Notes: a model not told the origin generated them from the sequence alone. A stretch of 64,000 nt of DNA from Gnetum montanum (GCA_015680685.1 MNCI01002319.1:1-64000); one strand, 5' to 3'; numbered from the stretch's first letter, positions 45,770-59,719 are shown. Numbers and translations: made by a program.

Positions 45770-48197
45770 GGACTATTGGTTCTAAAGAAAGGTCTCTTCT
45801 TTATGTGGTTGTTTGAACCAACAATAGGTTGAGGGTTGACAGCCCTTGTAGAGTGATGTTGCTGTGGCTAGGCAGGGAGCTCACCTTGCATAGTTAGAGC
45901 AAATGGTAATGGAGGTAAGGGTGAAAGAGGTGCAGTCGGATGAGAAGGATAGTATGTTTATGAAACCTCTTCTCTAGGAGAAGGAATTCTATAGTATTCA
46001 TGGATTTGGTAGTAAGACTGAGGAGTAACATGACTAGTAGAGTCATGTAAAGAGATTGGCTACTACATGTAGTATCCATATAGGTCAAGTTGATGGTAAG
46101 GGTACTGTTGACATGGTGGTGGCATTCCTCATGATTGTGGATGTTGCCACTGTTGATACTATTCATTTGGTTGTGGTGGAGCTCTACTTGGATAATACAT
46201 CAAGGGTTGGTGGAACTGTCTTGGGCTACTTTAAGGATAAGGTAACCTTTGGGGTGTTTGTTGTCTATTTAATCATCGGTTTGGTGCGTACACCCTAGAC
46301 TCTTACAGATGTAAGATTACTGGGCAACATCCCTTAGGATGGTCATATTGACATATCTTACATTCACCATCATTGTCTATATCTGAATCCACAACCTCTT
46401 CAACAATGGTAGCTTTGCCCTTACCTTTGTTACGTGCATATTCAGTTTCTTTCTTTTTTCTCCTTTCATAGTCACTACCTGGTTCCCTAGACTCCTCTAC
46501 TATTTTGAGAATGGTTTAAAATCTATTATCTAGGGAGTCCCACATTTGGTCCACCTTTATCGATACTTCTTATGCAAGTTTTTGAATGGGCAAAGTTTTC
46601 CTATTCACCATCTCTTCAAGTGGTGACTCTTCTTCATCCTCATAAAATCTAACTCCCTTCTTTCAGAGGGAAGGATCTCTATTGTATTCCTTTGCACTCT
46701 CTTTTTTCTTAACTCACCTTCCTCCTTGGTAACTTGCTGCAAAAATATTTGTACTTGATGGGCTCTACGCTCGGATAGTCTTCCTTGGGCATAAGTTCCA
46801 AGGATTATTTGTGTTTTATGCCTAAGTCCATCTATGAGATGACGTAGTTGTTCCCTCTGTGAGTAACCATGGCCAAGGAAAAGATGTAATAATGCATAAT
46901 ATTGGCCCATGGTAGCATCCTCGGGTTCGTGTCCTCCTTGTTTCTATCATTGGATTTGCTTTCGTAGGTTGGACACTCGGGAGTATGTTTGATACTTATC
47001 ATTGAATAGTTCTAACATGGTACTCCATCAGTGAATGGATTCTAGTTCTAAGAACTAGTACTAGCTTTCTGCTTCCTTGATCAATGTCTGTGAAAACAAC
47101 TTTAGTTTTTGCCATTCGTTTTCTATGTTTTGCAAGGCACATGCACCGTGAAATGCTTGCAAATGATTTTGAGAATCAGTATTGTATCCCCCTTCAAATT
47201 TTGGGATATTGTTCATGTCCAATATTTTGATCTTGCTATCTTTTTGGTGCCTTGTTGGAATTCTAACAACCTCAGTTATATCTAGCATACTTTGGGTAGC
47301 GAGTAGGGGTTCATCGTGATCGTGTTGTCTATGGTGTCTATGATGCCTATGTTGTTCCCTACTCTCCCTCCTTTTGTGGTGTGTTTCTCTAGAATTCCCT
47401 CATCCTCTTTCTCAACTATTTTTTCTATTATTCCTATTTTTATTACCATTATTCTTAGGGTCTTTCGCTCTGTGACTGGGTTCTGATCCTGAAGGAGAGG
47501 GAGAAGGAGATGATGAAGGTAAAGAGGAAGGAGGACCGTCACCATGATGGTGCCTACTACCTTCTCTTTGGTGGTCGTGGCCTCGATCATGGTTACAATC
47601 AGAATGTCCAGCTTTATCATGTGTTCATGTTCCTTTTTCAGACCCTTTGTGTCCATCAGTACCAGAATCTAGGTTATGGATAGTTGAGTGAAGGTTTTGA
47701 TACACAACCCCTTGACTGAAGTCAATGGGAGGAACATCATTTTGTGGAAGACCTCCTGAGGTAGGTTCACCACCCTCATTTGCACTTAGGACATACAAGA
47801 CGTCCTAAGACCACTTCCCCTTCATAGATTTATGATGTCTCTCCTGTTGTAAGTTCCTTTGACGTTGTGCCTCCGTGGGTTGATACTCTCTCAAGTCGTG
47901 TTCATGCACAACATACTCTACTTGTAAGTGCTGCATACCAGTTCGTGTGAGAGCACAAAGAAGCATGCTTGGGATTGAATGATCGAGAGGTAATACTATG
48001 TTACCTTCTAAATCATGCCAACATAGTTGTTCATCCTGGTGGAGGATAAAGGTAAATTTTGGTATATACTCATCGGGATGAACCTATACCACATGAAACT
48101 ATTAGGGCACTAGCGGGTCATCATGTGTACTACGCCTTCAATTGTTTGTTGTGTCAGACCTAGGTGGTGAAACACTCTCGTAAGAAGAAGGAGACAT
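45770..48197 (-). pseudogene. gag of E2
   Basis: Minus strand, ATG at 48197 (MSPSSYESVSPPRSD). In order: HPDEYIPKFTFILHQDEQL; an H/R/S/P-rich stretch (about 47656-47282) with DHDEPLLATQSM; capsid motifs NNIPKFEGGYNTDSQNHLQA and KLKLFSQTLIKEAES; GQYYALLHLFLGHGYSQRE; a charged segment; and a zinc knuckle near 46360-46320 reading CKICQYDHPKGCC (Cx2Cx3Hx4C). A linker rich in Gln/Pro follows toward protease. Stops in several places. Confidence 0.8.
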
Positions 48198-48370
48198 GAT
48201 TAATTATTTAGTGTGTGACACTTTTCTCTTCTCTTTTATAATGATTTTAAGATAACCAACCCTAAGGGTTCGTTCCAATGATGGGAAGANGATTTTAAGA
48301 TAACCAACCCTAAGGGTTCGTTCCAATGATGGGAAGATTCCTAAGTTCTACTTAGCATACAAACAACAAA

Positions 48371-48389
48371 GTCCCCGACAACGGCACCA
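48371..48389 (-). other. Primer-binding site of E2
   Basis: The minus strand reads TGGTGCCGTTGTCGGGGAC beside the 5' LTR, tRNA-Asp type with one transition. A scaffold N at 48290 with a 47-bp duplicated flank lies in the leader just downstream. Confidence 0.8.
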
Positions 48390-48390
48390 A

Positions 48391-49221
48391 TGATGAGTGA
48401 CAAGGTACCCTTATGCTCAACCATACGAATACGAGCATTACGCACAATTCGGTTGAACTCCAAGGACTAAGTGCTTAAGCACCTTCATAGAATAAGGATG
48501 GGTTAGGTGATCATTATCTTCCCAAGCTTACTCGTATGGCACGATTGTATGGTTAAGTAAACTTGAGGTATATGATTTTTATGCTTTTTATGTTTTATGT
48601 CTTGGTACTAAAGAGGGAAGAAGTGAATTAATGCAAAAAATAATTTAAATTAACTAGTTAGCTAGGTCCTAACTAGTCCTAACACCAGCATACGTTCCCA
48701 CTTTTCGTACACATCTTGAACCAGTGCAACACTTCTAGGATTACCAAACGCTAATTGTTACTAGGTTGCCAAGTGTTCCACGCATGCTCGAAGTGGTCGT
48801 ACTGAGTGTGCTTACTTGTGAAAATTAATGAATCAATAAAAGCAACATTAATTAACTTATGAAAGCATTAAAGAATTGTAAATAGCATTAAGGGTGAGAG
48901 ATAAGCTATTCTGAATGCTGCAAGGTTTATCACAAAGTTCATCTTTATTTCTAGATACAAGGTGTGCTCAGGTACACAATGCTCGAATAAAGATCTGTTC
49001 GCTTTATGACTCCTACTACAGGCACTTAGAAATAATTCTAACTTTGAGAGGGAGAAACTGCAAGAGTTCAGGTAAGGGACTAAGAACTAATTGCCAAACC
49101 AAGTGTGCTTGCCTCTTATTTATAGGCAACAAGATAGCTCCTGATATCAGATGTCTAATATCGCTTGGTAGGATCCGATATCGTGAACTCGCTATCGTAG
49201 ACATGATATCACGGCTCATCA
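48391..49221 (-). repeat. 5' LTR of E2
   Basis: 831 bp, TGATGAGTGAC...GGCTCATCA, collinear with 39178-39994, with GATATC/AATATC words near 49142-49210. Confidence 0.85.
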
Positions 49222-49226
49222 CCTAG

Positions 49227-49541
49227 AAAGTATCACAAGGGTAAGAGTGTTAAAAACCTTAAGTATTATAATAAAAAATTAATCGTATTAATGACAAAAA
49301 ATTTAATTTTTTCATCCAAGGGACAATAACCTTCATAATACGCCATACATAAGGAAAAAGGAATTGATCGCAAAGGGTCATAAATGAAGAAAAATACTTT
49401 TTGGGCATTTTTCTGAAATTTTTCTAACTCTGCAGTCATATGAACTAAAGAACTTAATGGAACTAAGGTAAGGCTAAGGTATAATCCTATTGATGATATA
49501 TAACAACACCTTAGTAACATCCGGTCCTTGATTGATTGTAG
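49227..49541 (+). other. G1 sequence leading to the aORF acceptor
   Basis: AT-rich, no frame. It ends in TTGATTGATTGTAG (49528-49541), an acceptor-like site at the same place relative to the aORF as in element A. Confidence 0.45.
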
Positions 49542-52180
49542 ATAGACCTAAAAAGAGGAGCACAAGCAATACCTTCACAGGGAGCAACTAGATGCCCAAG
49601 AGGTGGTAGAGGCCAACAAGGCAAGCAAGCCGAGCATGAAGAGAAGGAGGCTCAATCATTAACCATTCATTAAGAGGCTCTTGTTATAGGACAGTCAGTC
49701 CAAGGAGAGGTTGTAAACCTGCAAGCTCCCATGTAGGGATAAAGCAATTCAAGAGAAGTTCATGTTGACCATAGTCATCGTGGAAATGAAATTCAGACTG
49801 TTCATGGTGTTTGCTCTTGAGGCAATTTGGATGCAACTCAAAGTGTCACCCTTATGGCACATCTTATCACATAGTGGTGAATGGTACCTTGGCGAGAATT
49901 ACCAATTCTAGCACAACAAGGAAGAAGGCACCACAGTTAATATTAGTGGAGTCACTAGTTCCCTCTTGGTTAAAGTAATTGTAAAGGCTCTACATCTAAC
50001 AAATTTGGGGGCCAGGTTAGCACATCTATCCACGAGGTTTGATCCTAAGACTAGAAAGTTATGGCTGAGGTGGGCATACAACAAAGATGATAACACATAT
50101 AATGCGCTAACTCTAGAAGAGAGGACCTATTTCAAGATAGGCACATATCACCTCTTCTCCACTAAAGGACTCAACAGAATCTCAATGTACATGGCTAGGG
50201 AAAGTACCATACTAATGGAAAAATACATGGCCAACCTTTCCATTTATATTGCATAGAAATTCAGAGGTAGCTCAAAGAGAAGAAGGCAGGGAAGCTAACA
50301 CTTCCATTCCTTGCCTAATCTTAAAGCTTTGTAAACACATTGGAATCCTAGGGGGTACACAAATGACATTTCTCGAAAGGCTCAAAATGCTTCCTTTGTT
50401 GAATTGCTCAAACCTGCCGTAGTAAGGAAAGACCTTGGTGAGGAACAAGAATTAGAGAAGGAAGAGAAACCAAAAAAAGAACTAGAACAAGAGCCTAGAT
50501 AGTGTTGTGAAACACAAGTTCCACCACCACTACCATAAGAATATAGGCTTGCAATGAGCCATTTACAAAGAATTGCTATAACACTTAGCTAGGGGAGTAG
50601 AGATGAGTCAAACATCTTTAGAGTCCTCGATAATGCTATGCAACCCACTATTTTTGTTGATCCAACAAGGGGGAAAATTTCACTACAATTAGGAGAGGAA
50701 TCCTAGTAGTCACGACAAATCTCTAGTAATACCGCATCTTGAAATAGGAGAAGGTTCCATAGTAGTGGTCATACAACATTAGGATGCAGAAGGTGTAGTA
50801 GAGGTGATAATAGATCACATCAAGGAGTCTTTCAATGTTCCTATTGTACCCCCAGTGGATTTGACTGAGACCAGAGATGCATAAATGCTTGTTGGGACTT
50901 CAATGACTCCTGTACCCCATGAGGATGTATTAGATAGATTACTATAGAGAAGACATGTACTGACCACCCTATTTGACATCCTCAATGATGTCACTGTAGT
51001 CTAATCAGACCTCATTGCCACCAAGGGAAAGTTGATCATGGTTGAGACCAAGGCAAAACATGCAAAAGTAGAAGTGCAACACTTACAATACGAGTTGGTT
51101 GCCTTGAGAGATAAAAGGTGGGACCTTGCCCAGTTTGTCATGCCTAACTAGATGGATCAATTTAGAACACAACAACTAAATAAATTGATTGAAGAAAACA
51201 AAGCTACTGAGCAAGAAAAGGAGAAGGCAGTCTAGAATGCCTTTACTACAAAAGCATAATCGTATGCTCATAATAAGGAATTGGCCACCACTTAAGAAGA
51301 AAATAAATAATTTTTGTAGAAAACACAAGGTTGAACATTGTAGAAAAATAAAAGAACATTTTGAAGGATAGTTTCAATCAGTTGAGAGAAAAACTGGTGA
51401 GGGTTAACCAAGACATAAACTGATTGGCCAGAGAGAATCACACCCTCTCAATGAAGGAGGTCCATGGAATTCAACAATAGTTTGCAATTGAAATAAGCAT
51501 GTGGCAGAATGAGGCTAAAAAGCATGAAAAGATGAAAGAACACTTTTGGGACTATGTTGGCATGTATAAGCAGATCAATGAAAAAGAAATCCAAATGGCC
51601 AAAGCACACATTAGATCCATGTCAACGCAAAATCCTGATCAACAACCCATCTTGGATAATTATGCCTTGGTCCTGCAAGAAAAAAATGAAGAATAAATAC
51701 CTACAAATTGATAACTTAGAGGAATACATGGCATTGGCTAACTTCCAATATGCCAACCTTGCCATGTTGACAACAGGTTGGCCTACAAATGAATTAGAGC
51801 AGTAGGTAGTGACCACCTACGCATTATATGTAAAGAGTTTGTAGATAGAAAAGTTGCTTTATAGAAACTCCATGTAGCAAACCCAGAATTGGAGGTGATC
51901 AAGGCTCACTACCAAAGTAGAAGGATGTTGCCTTAGACCTAGCTCAGAGATTAACAAATCATCATGAGTTGAAAGAAAAGGCCAGGGCCTTTAAGGAAGA
52001 ATGACTGTAGTTCGTAGCTTGGTATGTAAAGGCCAACAAAATGTTTTTGTAGTTACCATGCCCTTGAGACATATTTATGCCAGCACACATTGATTCATCA
52101 GCCTGGACAATACATGACCTAAGAATGGAGGAAGAAAATTTGTAGGTACTACTCAACTGCTACAAATTTTAGAGGCCTGG
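49542..52180 (+). pseudogene. Accessory coiled-coil ORF (aORF) of G1
   Basis: Plus strand, starting just after the acceptor-like TTGATTGTAG; the start codon appears as ATA (ATG in A). N-terminal part is basic (KRGAQAIPSQGAT, CPRGGRGQQGKQ). At 49750-49920 the frame reads PLWHILSHSGEWYLGENYQF, matching WPFITISGEWYLGETY in A. A longer conserved part follows (49966-50256: LRWAYNKDDNTYNALTLEER, TYHLFSTKGLNRISMYMARE) that is poorly preserved in A. The second half (51000-51800) is Lys/Glu/Gln-rich coiled coil, ending EEYMALANFQYANLAMLTTG. Many stops and shifts. Family unknown. Confidence 0.65.
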
Positions 52181-52407
52181 TGACAAAGGAAAGTGACTGA
52201 TGGAGGAGCCACCAGCTTCGGGAACTACATGAGCTTTATGAATTTTATGTCTTGTAATGTTGTGTACAAATTTTTGTAAAACACCAATGTGGCATGTAAG
52301 AGTCAATTTGTTTGTTTGATTATTTAAGTCAGTCAATAATTCCATACCTTTTTAATATTTTGTAAAGAACTTATTCCTCATTTTGTTTAACTTGAGGATA
52401 AGTTTTC

Positions 52408-52424
52408 ATTTAGTCGTGGGGGTA
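52408..52424 (+). other. 3' polypurine tract of G1
   Basis: ATTTAGTCGTGGGGGTA directly before the 3' LTR, with a worn CTTGAGGATAAG in place of CTCGAGGACAAG upstream, again by transitions. Confidence 0.8.
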
Positions 52425-53287
52425 TGATGAGTCATGATTTTGTTAGCTCTAATATCAGAAGCCTTGATATTAGATACATGATATTGAGTCCCAAGAAATA
52501 ATGTCAGATATCTAATATCGTCTCTTCTATGCTAGCCTATAAATACAACACTTGGATGCACGGTTAGGACATAGTTTAGTTTTAGATTTGAGATAGTTTT
52601 TTCATAACTTTGTGATTTCAAGTTCTATTGTTCCCAGTGCATGCCCACAATGTGATGTTTGTGATTATACAACATCCTTATACAAGTGTGACATACTTGG
52701 ACATGTTACATGATCGAAAATAAAGATTGAGATTACTTCAATCATTGCAGCATTCACTTAGATTTATCGTTGCTTTTAATTATTTCCTATTTTCCTTAGT
52801 TAATGTTTCCATTTATTGCTCTTTACAATTCCTATCATTAAGCAGAATGAGTACAACTAATCATGAGCACTTAAGTATAATTACTTGGTAACCCAGCAAT
52901 GTATCATTTGGTGAGCCCAATGACGTATGCTTGGTAATCCCAATGGTAGTCACATAAAGTCAAAGGCATGTGTAGATGATTAGGTACAAATACTCATCAC
53001 ACGTAGGCTAGAGTAGATTTTATTTTCCACTATTAATTAGCTTAATTGATTTATCTCTTATTGTCATTAGGAGTAGCATAGGTCTAGACTACATCAATCA
53101 TATGCCTCACTTTGGACTAAACCATACATGACAAAGCTACCACTAGTCCAAGTGGGAAGATAGCAAACTGTGATCAAAGCATAATGATTTAGATGCACAA
53201 CTAGTCCCATCTACAGAATTCAACTGGATTGTGTGTGAATGCTTATGATTCTTATGGTTGGACATAGGGGTACCTCGTTGCTCATCA
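52425..53287 (+). repeat. 3' LTR of G1
   Basis: 863 bp, TGATGAGTCATGATTTTG...GTTGCTCATCA, collinear with 28298-29161. TATAAATA at 52538-52545, preceded by GATATT/GATATC words. Followed by ATTAG, the worn target duplication. Confidence 0.85.
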
Positions 53288-53292
53288 ATTAG

Positions 53293-55985
53293 TAAACTAC
53301 ATTTACAATTGTTAGAATTGACTAGTAGTTAAAAATATTAACATATGATAGCCATAGTTAACAATAGTATAATTGAAAGATAATAGTACCATAATATAGA
53401 ACTTAAAAAGAGCTTTCTAACAATACTAATTTCGTAGAAAATAGAGTTACAGTTCTCAAGATATTGAAGTTAAAATTTTTTGGGAAATATGCAATAATAA
53501 AATTTAAAATTAATTTAAATAATTTTCTTAATTTTAAGGGCAAACAAAATTAAACTTAAGACTTTCTAGACATTAACCAAGTACCTTAGAATCCATTTTA
53601 CTAGCTAACAAACCCAACTTGATAGGTTGTTAAAATAAAATAATAAAATAATAAAATAATATATATAGTAAAATAATATTGATTAAAATTTTTAAAAAAT
53701 TCAAAAATTAAGAATTATTTTGCTTATTCCTATGGGTGCATGGAGTTTCTTGATAGCATGATCCCATCACCCACATTAACATGACACATGATATTACTAG
53801 GTCAACCATGATCAACACATTGTATGTGGTTATGAAGTGCTGGAAATTGAACAACTTTGATGTTATGGTTGGTATCATGAAGTAGTAAGTGCCAAAAATA
53901 AGGCTTATCATGATGGTAAACATGGAGAGGACTATCATGGCCACCATGGTATTGGAAATCACCATGCACACACTCACCATTATAAATGTTGATAGTTGAA
54001 GCTCTACTACTACATCTAATGGTGTCCCTACCTTGAAGCATCCCCAAATTAGATCACCACCATTTTGTACATCATGTCTTCATCAGAGTGTAGTATCTCC
54101 CCCACCTTATCCATGTTTTTTATGAAAACAACCTTGCTCCCTAGTAATATCACCAATGATTTCATTTGTATGTTCATTTTCTTGTTTCTCAAAGCATCTC
54201 ATAGCGATGCTCCCCCTAATTTTTCTTCTCCTTTTCTATTTTTCTTTCTTCTTCCAACCTTGTCCTTCTTTGTAACAATGGATTCCATGCCATTACCAGC
54301 TATTTCTCTACATCATCATCATTTATTAACATTTCAATGGTGTCTAAAAAGGCTTTTAGAGGACATATTAAAGTGGCTACTAGTAGAACCATCATCAATA
54401 TGCAAAACAATAATGATGTTATAATTGAGGTATCAAACATTTTGGTGAAGGTGTTAGTCCCAAGCACAATAAATGCTACACACATAATAGACATGTAGAT
54501 TCATGTAAGTCTTCATGGGAATTAACTCTTTCCAAGAGTGGCATGATGAGTAACATGATGAGAGGATAGTAGGACTAGCATGAGAACGAAGTAATTTGAT
54601 TCTTGAGTAGTAATTAGAGAGAGGAGTGTTGGCTAGAGCTACCAATAAAGTGTGGTTGAGGCCAATGTAACCTTTAATAATGTTAATGATAGGGCCTCAT
54701 TTCTTTGAGAAGTTGACTGCATACATTATGATGGATGATGTTGATAAGAAAAGTTGCACATTGGCTACATCATCCCAAGGCTTCTAGTTGCACAATAATA
54801 TGGTGAGGCCACAAGCTTCTAGTATGTGTTGTCACACAACAACACTTCCATTGCAGAAATGCCCTTACCATCAAGAATACTATTTTTTCCTACTATAAAG
54901 GATATGCCTGACAATATCTCACCCACACATGTGTTTATTTTCTTCACTTACACTTAAAATCCTAACCCCCTGAATACCCTTACATCTGCATAGCAAGCTA
55001 CATGGATGCCACTCCTTACCATACCTTGGCTATAAAATTTTCATCAACTGATAAAAATTTTAAAATTAAGATGGAAATTCATGACTCTAACATTTCATAT
55101 TGTCAATTCTTACATTCTACTTGGTCTTCTTGATGTGCCAAATTTATCTTCTTTAGCCTTGTAAGTGTTTCATAAAACACATTGACAAATCCTTCATTTT
55201 CAAGGTTTTGACACACTAAAAAAGTTAACAATTTTCCCCTTTTAGGTGATGTCCAAAACTTGAACAATGGGTTAGCTCGAAGGTAATAACAGGCATAAAA
55301 AGTAAACATGCTTAGATAAGAAATTAAATTCTCTATGTAGCATGGAGGGTATATGAGAGTAGATTGAAGGATGATAGTCACACATCCATCAACAATGATT
55401 ACCAGAACTACCTAAAGAAGGACAAAACAAATACTATCTCTGAATCATCCACAACCATTATGTATCCAAAAAGGTGTTGCCAAGAAAATAATGATCCCAA
55501 AAAAAATTTCAAAAATACACAAGTCTTCACATGTTCATAAAAATACCCAAATATCATAGATCATATGAACTAAACATATATAAGCATATCATTATATGAT
55601 ATATATAATAGTGACCCTATTAAGCAGAGGAAGTAGTAAGATATAAATAGTCTCTACAACCATCAAACTATCATGTCTTAATCAAAATTCATATGATCAT
55701 ACTAAACATTATCATTAATCTCACAAGTTCATCTCTCAAATCTCCCCCACCTCCTGCCTCTGTTGGACATCACCTAAAAGAAGGTCTCCATGAAAACTCC
55801 TCTTGTAAATGTATGGTCACTTTTTTGTTTCTATTTTTTTTAGGAAAACCTAAACTATCTCATCTTAGTAAATAAGAGTGAGAAACATACCTTACTTACT
55901 TGATAGGACATGGTCCTATCCCCATATCTCTACATAATGATGTGAGTCTTCATTTATCAAGGGGTTTGGTGAAGGAATCTATAAG
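53293..55985. other. AT-rich stretch, no recognised gene
   Basis: No domain recognised on either strand. ORFs near 53700-54050 (minus, His-rich), 54065-54424 (plus) and 55103-55381 (minus) lack motifs or supporting context. A (AAAATAAT)n-like run is at 53630-53675. The 3' end and LTR of the Ty1/copia element should lie in the upper part but I could not delimit them. Confidence 0.45.
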
Positions 55986-57450
55986 TTAAGCTTCTATCCC
56001 AATGTACTCCAGCTTGACATGTCCAAGTTGAGCATGTTCTCTTATACAATGATGCCTTATTTCAATATGTTTTGTTATTGAATGTTGGATAGGATTTTTT
56101 GTCATGTTGATAGCACTATTATTATCACAAAATATGGGTGTATTGTCAAATTTGATCACCAAATCTTTGAGTGTTTCTTTCATCCAAAGAATTTGTCATA
56201 ATAGCTTCCTATTGAAATATATTCTACTTTGTGTATCTGAAGATAAATCTGTATAATTTTGTTTCTTGGTTTCCTAAGAAACAAGTATTTTCCCTAGGAA
56301 GAAACAACTACCACTAATGCTTCTACAATCATCTGTGTATCTTGCCAAATCTGCATAGCAATACCCAACAAGATCAAGTGTGGAGTCATTTGAATACCAA
56401 AATCCCTAGTCAATAGCACCTTTCAGATAGAGGAAACTTATTTTTTGGCTTTTAAGTGTGATTCCTTAGGATTAGCTTGATATTTAGCACATATGCCAAC
56501 ACTTCAAGTCATATCAGTTCTACTAGCAGTTAGATAAAGTAGCTTGCCTACAATACCTCTATAGATTTTATGGTTAATTGATTTACCTTGTTTATCTTTA
56601 TTGATTTTCATATTTTCATTCATTGGTGCTATCTTAGGCTTAGCTTCAGCTAGATTGAATCTTTGCAACAATGTTTGGTATAGTTTGTTTGGAAAATAAA
56701 GGTTCCTTCCTTGGTTTGAGTAACTTGAAATCCAAGGAAGTTATTTAGTTCCCCCATCATGCTCATCTGAAATTCCTTCTACATAAGTTTTTAAAACTTC
56801 TTGCATAGTTTTTTGTTAGTAGCACCCAAAATATTATCATCGACACATATTTGCACAATAAGCAAATCCTTATCAACCCATTTTAGAAACAAAGTCACAT
56901 CAGCTCTATCTCTTTCAAAGCCATTATCTAAGAGATGTTGAGAGAGTCTTCCATACCATGTCCTAGGAGCTTATTTAAATCCATAAAGATCTTTCTTCAA
57001 TTTAAAAACATAATCAGGGTAAATGTGATCTATAAATCCTTCAAGTTGCTCAACAAAAACTTCCTCTTAAATATTTCCATTAAATAAGGCACTTTTTATG
57101 TTCATTTAATACAATTTGATTTGTTTGATGCTAGCGTAGGATATAGGAAGTCTAATGGATTCTAGCCTAGCTATAGGAGCAAAATTTTCACTGAAATCAA
57201 TACCCTCTTGTTGATTGTAACCCTTAACAACTAACTAAGCTTTGTTTTTAATTATGTTCCCATTTTCATCTATCTTATTCCTAAACATCTCTTTTGTTCC
57301 AATGATTTGTTTGTTGCTAGGTTTAGGAGTAAGTTTCCATACATTTTCTAACAAATTGGTTCAACTCATCTTACATAGATGAGATCCAACTTTCTTCCTT
57401 TTCTGCTTCACTAAAATTTTTGGGCTCAATTTGTGAAATGCAGGTAGTGT
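55986..57450 (-). pseudogene. Reverse transcriptase and RNase H of the Ty1/copia element
   Basis: Minus strand. Worn frames read YPDYVFKLKKDLYGFK, APRTWYGRLSQHLLDNGFER and VQICVDDNILGATN (catalytic VDD intact), then NNFLGFQVTQTKEG. RNase H contains FCDNNSAINMTKNPIQHSIT and KHIEIRHHCIREHAQLGHVK. Many stops and shifts. Confidence 0.8.
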
Positions 57451-57499
57451 AAGTGCATATTTTTCTTGTTTTGCTCCTAGTTTTTGTCCCATCATTCAA

Positions 57500-58375
57500 C
57501 TATCCAATTACATCATTAAGAGAGTGTGACTTTCTCAATCTTGGCATTTTACTTTGATCTTCTATTTCAATTTCTTTTTCTAACACATCATCCTCATTTT
57601 TGTCTTTTATTTCACTTTCTTTATCTAACACAACTTGAGGTGTTTGATGATTTTTATGAATAGGGATTTCCTCATCATTAGTTCGCACTTAAAGATCATC
57701 ATTATCATATAATTTCACATTTATAATTTTCTCTATAGTGTTAGTTCCTTTGTTGTAAACTCTATATGCCCTACTAACTATAGAGTATCCTAGGAAAATC
57801 CCTTCATCAGCTTTAGGACCAAATTTTCTTAAAGCAACCTTTTCATTCAAAATAAAAATTTTAGTTCCAAAAACATAAAAGTAGCTTATTGAAAGTTTTC
57901 TATTAGTCCAAAGCTCATAGGGAGCTTTTGAGGTGAATCTTCTTGCCATAAATCTCTTGGAGATGTAGCACATGGTGTTGATTGCTACAAGCCAAAAATG
58001 ATAAGAAACATTTCTATCATCCAGGATGGATCTTCCCATTTCATTTAGAAGCTTATTTTTGTGTTTCGTAACTCCATTTTTTTGGAGAGTCCTACGGGTA
58101 AAGAATTGATGGTGAATTCCATTAAACTAACAAGACTCTTCAAATTTAACATTTTTAAATTCTCCTCTATTGTCACTTCTAATCATTATGATTTCATGGC
58201 CTTGCTCATCTTGTAACTGATTACAAATTCTCACAAAATGTTCAAAAGCTTCATTTTTATGATATAAGAAGGCTACACATGTGAAATAAGAAAAATCATC
58301 TACAATGGTAAGATAATATCTTTTCTTTCCTAAACTAAGAGTTTGTGAAGGTCCTACCAAGTCCATATGAAGCAA
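57500..58375 (-). pseudogene. Integrase of the Ty1/copia element
   Basis: Minus strand. MLHMDLVGPSQTLSLGKKRY carries the first catalytic Asp; IMIRSDNRGEFKNVKFEE carries the second, with DNG changed to DNR. SKAPYELWTNRKLSISYFYV and FLGYSIVSRAYRVYNK are the copia-specific C-terminal parts. Breaks near 58120 and 58040 remove the third acidic region from a continuous frame. An acidic spacer (57688-57500) leads to RT. Confidence 0.8.
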
Positions 58376-58588
58376 ATCTAAAGGATGTCAAGTAAATATG
58401 CAATGTTTCCTACCAAATCTTACCCTTGTTTATTTACCTTTTTGGCAAGCATCACATGTGTTGATGATGAAGTCCATTAGCTTGGGTAGTCCTTAAAACC
58501 ATATCTTTAGAAGCATTAGTTCTAAGTATATCTAAGTTTATGTAACCCAATTTTCTATGCCATGTTTGAACATCACATGTATTGCTAA

Positions 58589-58978
58589 TCAAACATTAGT
58601 ACCATAATTAGTAGTATTTGTCAAGATAGTAGTGTAAATATTTGCTTTTCTATTATCTTTTATAGTGATGTTTTCAAAACATGAGTCTTTAGAGAAAATA
58701 ATTTCAAAATTTAAATCATAGAGTTGACTTACACTAAGAAGATTATGTTTGAAATCCTCAACATAGAATACTCCTATAACATGAGGTTGATTCTTACCTC
58801 CAGTAGTGCCAATACCTTTAATTAGTGCTTTTGCATCATCTCCAAATGTGATTGTACCATGGTGTTGTTCTGAGAATTGTGTAAATTGAGACATGTCTCC
58901 TATCATGTGTCTTGAACACCCACTATTAATGTGCCAAGTGGTTCTTTTAACGATGGAGAGAGCAACTTGTGTAAACAT
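58589..58978 (-). pseudogene. Protease and pre-integrase region of the Ty1/copia element
   Basis: Minus strand. TTWHINSGCSRHMIGDMSQF is the copia protease active site with the catalytic Asp (DSG) changed to Asn (NSG). FGDDAKALIKGIGT and VEDFKHNLLSVSQLYDLNFE follow as expected. Inactive. Confidence 0.8.
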
Positions 58979-59719
58979 TCCTTTTTCAAGCTTCTTCTCC
59001 TTGGGTTTCCAAACCTTCGTTTTCTACAAGATACCTCTACTAGGGTCCTTTGGATAAAACCAATAGTAGTGTTTTAACCATAAATAACAAAGAGACTATG
59101 TTCAAATTTTCCATAGTAAAAAGCATATCATTTTCCTTATTTGAGCTAAATGCTCAAACTTGGGTAGGTATTTCCATTTTAATTGAGATACTTGTTGATG
59201 CTTTAATGTGGGAATGATGTCCCAAACTTAATTTGTTACTTGGATTTCTTCCCTATCCTAGCACAACTTTTAGGGTCTCCTTTCCTTTAGTGAATCTCTC
59301 ATTGATGAGCTTACATCTACAAGTTGCTTGTTAATTTGCTCATGGGAAAGGATTAGCTTTGGTACCTTAGCCTTTAGATCTAAGTTTTTTTTTTCAAGTT
59401 TTGAATATTTTAAATTAAGTTAAGCTAATAATAATTCTTGAGTATGCACAGTATTCCTCATTTTGATACATAAGTTTTGGAAAGAAATGATTTCATTACA
59501 GAGTATGTCATACCTTTCTCTAATTATACCTTCAGATTCTTTAGCTTCTTTTATGATATTGATGATGGGATCTTCATGTGTAAGGGCCATGTAAAGGAAA
59601 TGTGAACTTGTTGAGGCATCGTCAGTTTCTTCCTCACGGTATTCATAATCTTAGTTGGTGTAGAGATTTTTCATTTTCTATTTTGCTATGGGTTCCTTCT
59701 TTTGCAACCTGCTAGCACT

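Noticed and set aside
54065-54424. 119-residue plus-strand ORF
   Set aside because: No motif, repetitive composition, and no supporting context between two retroelements.
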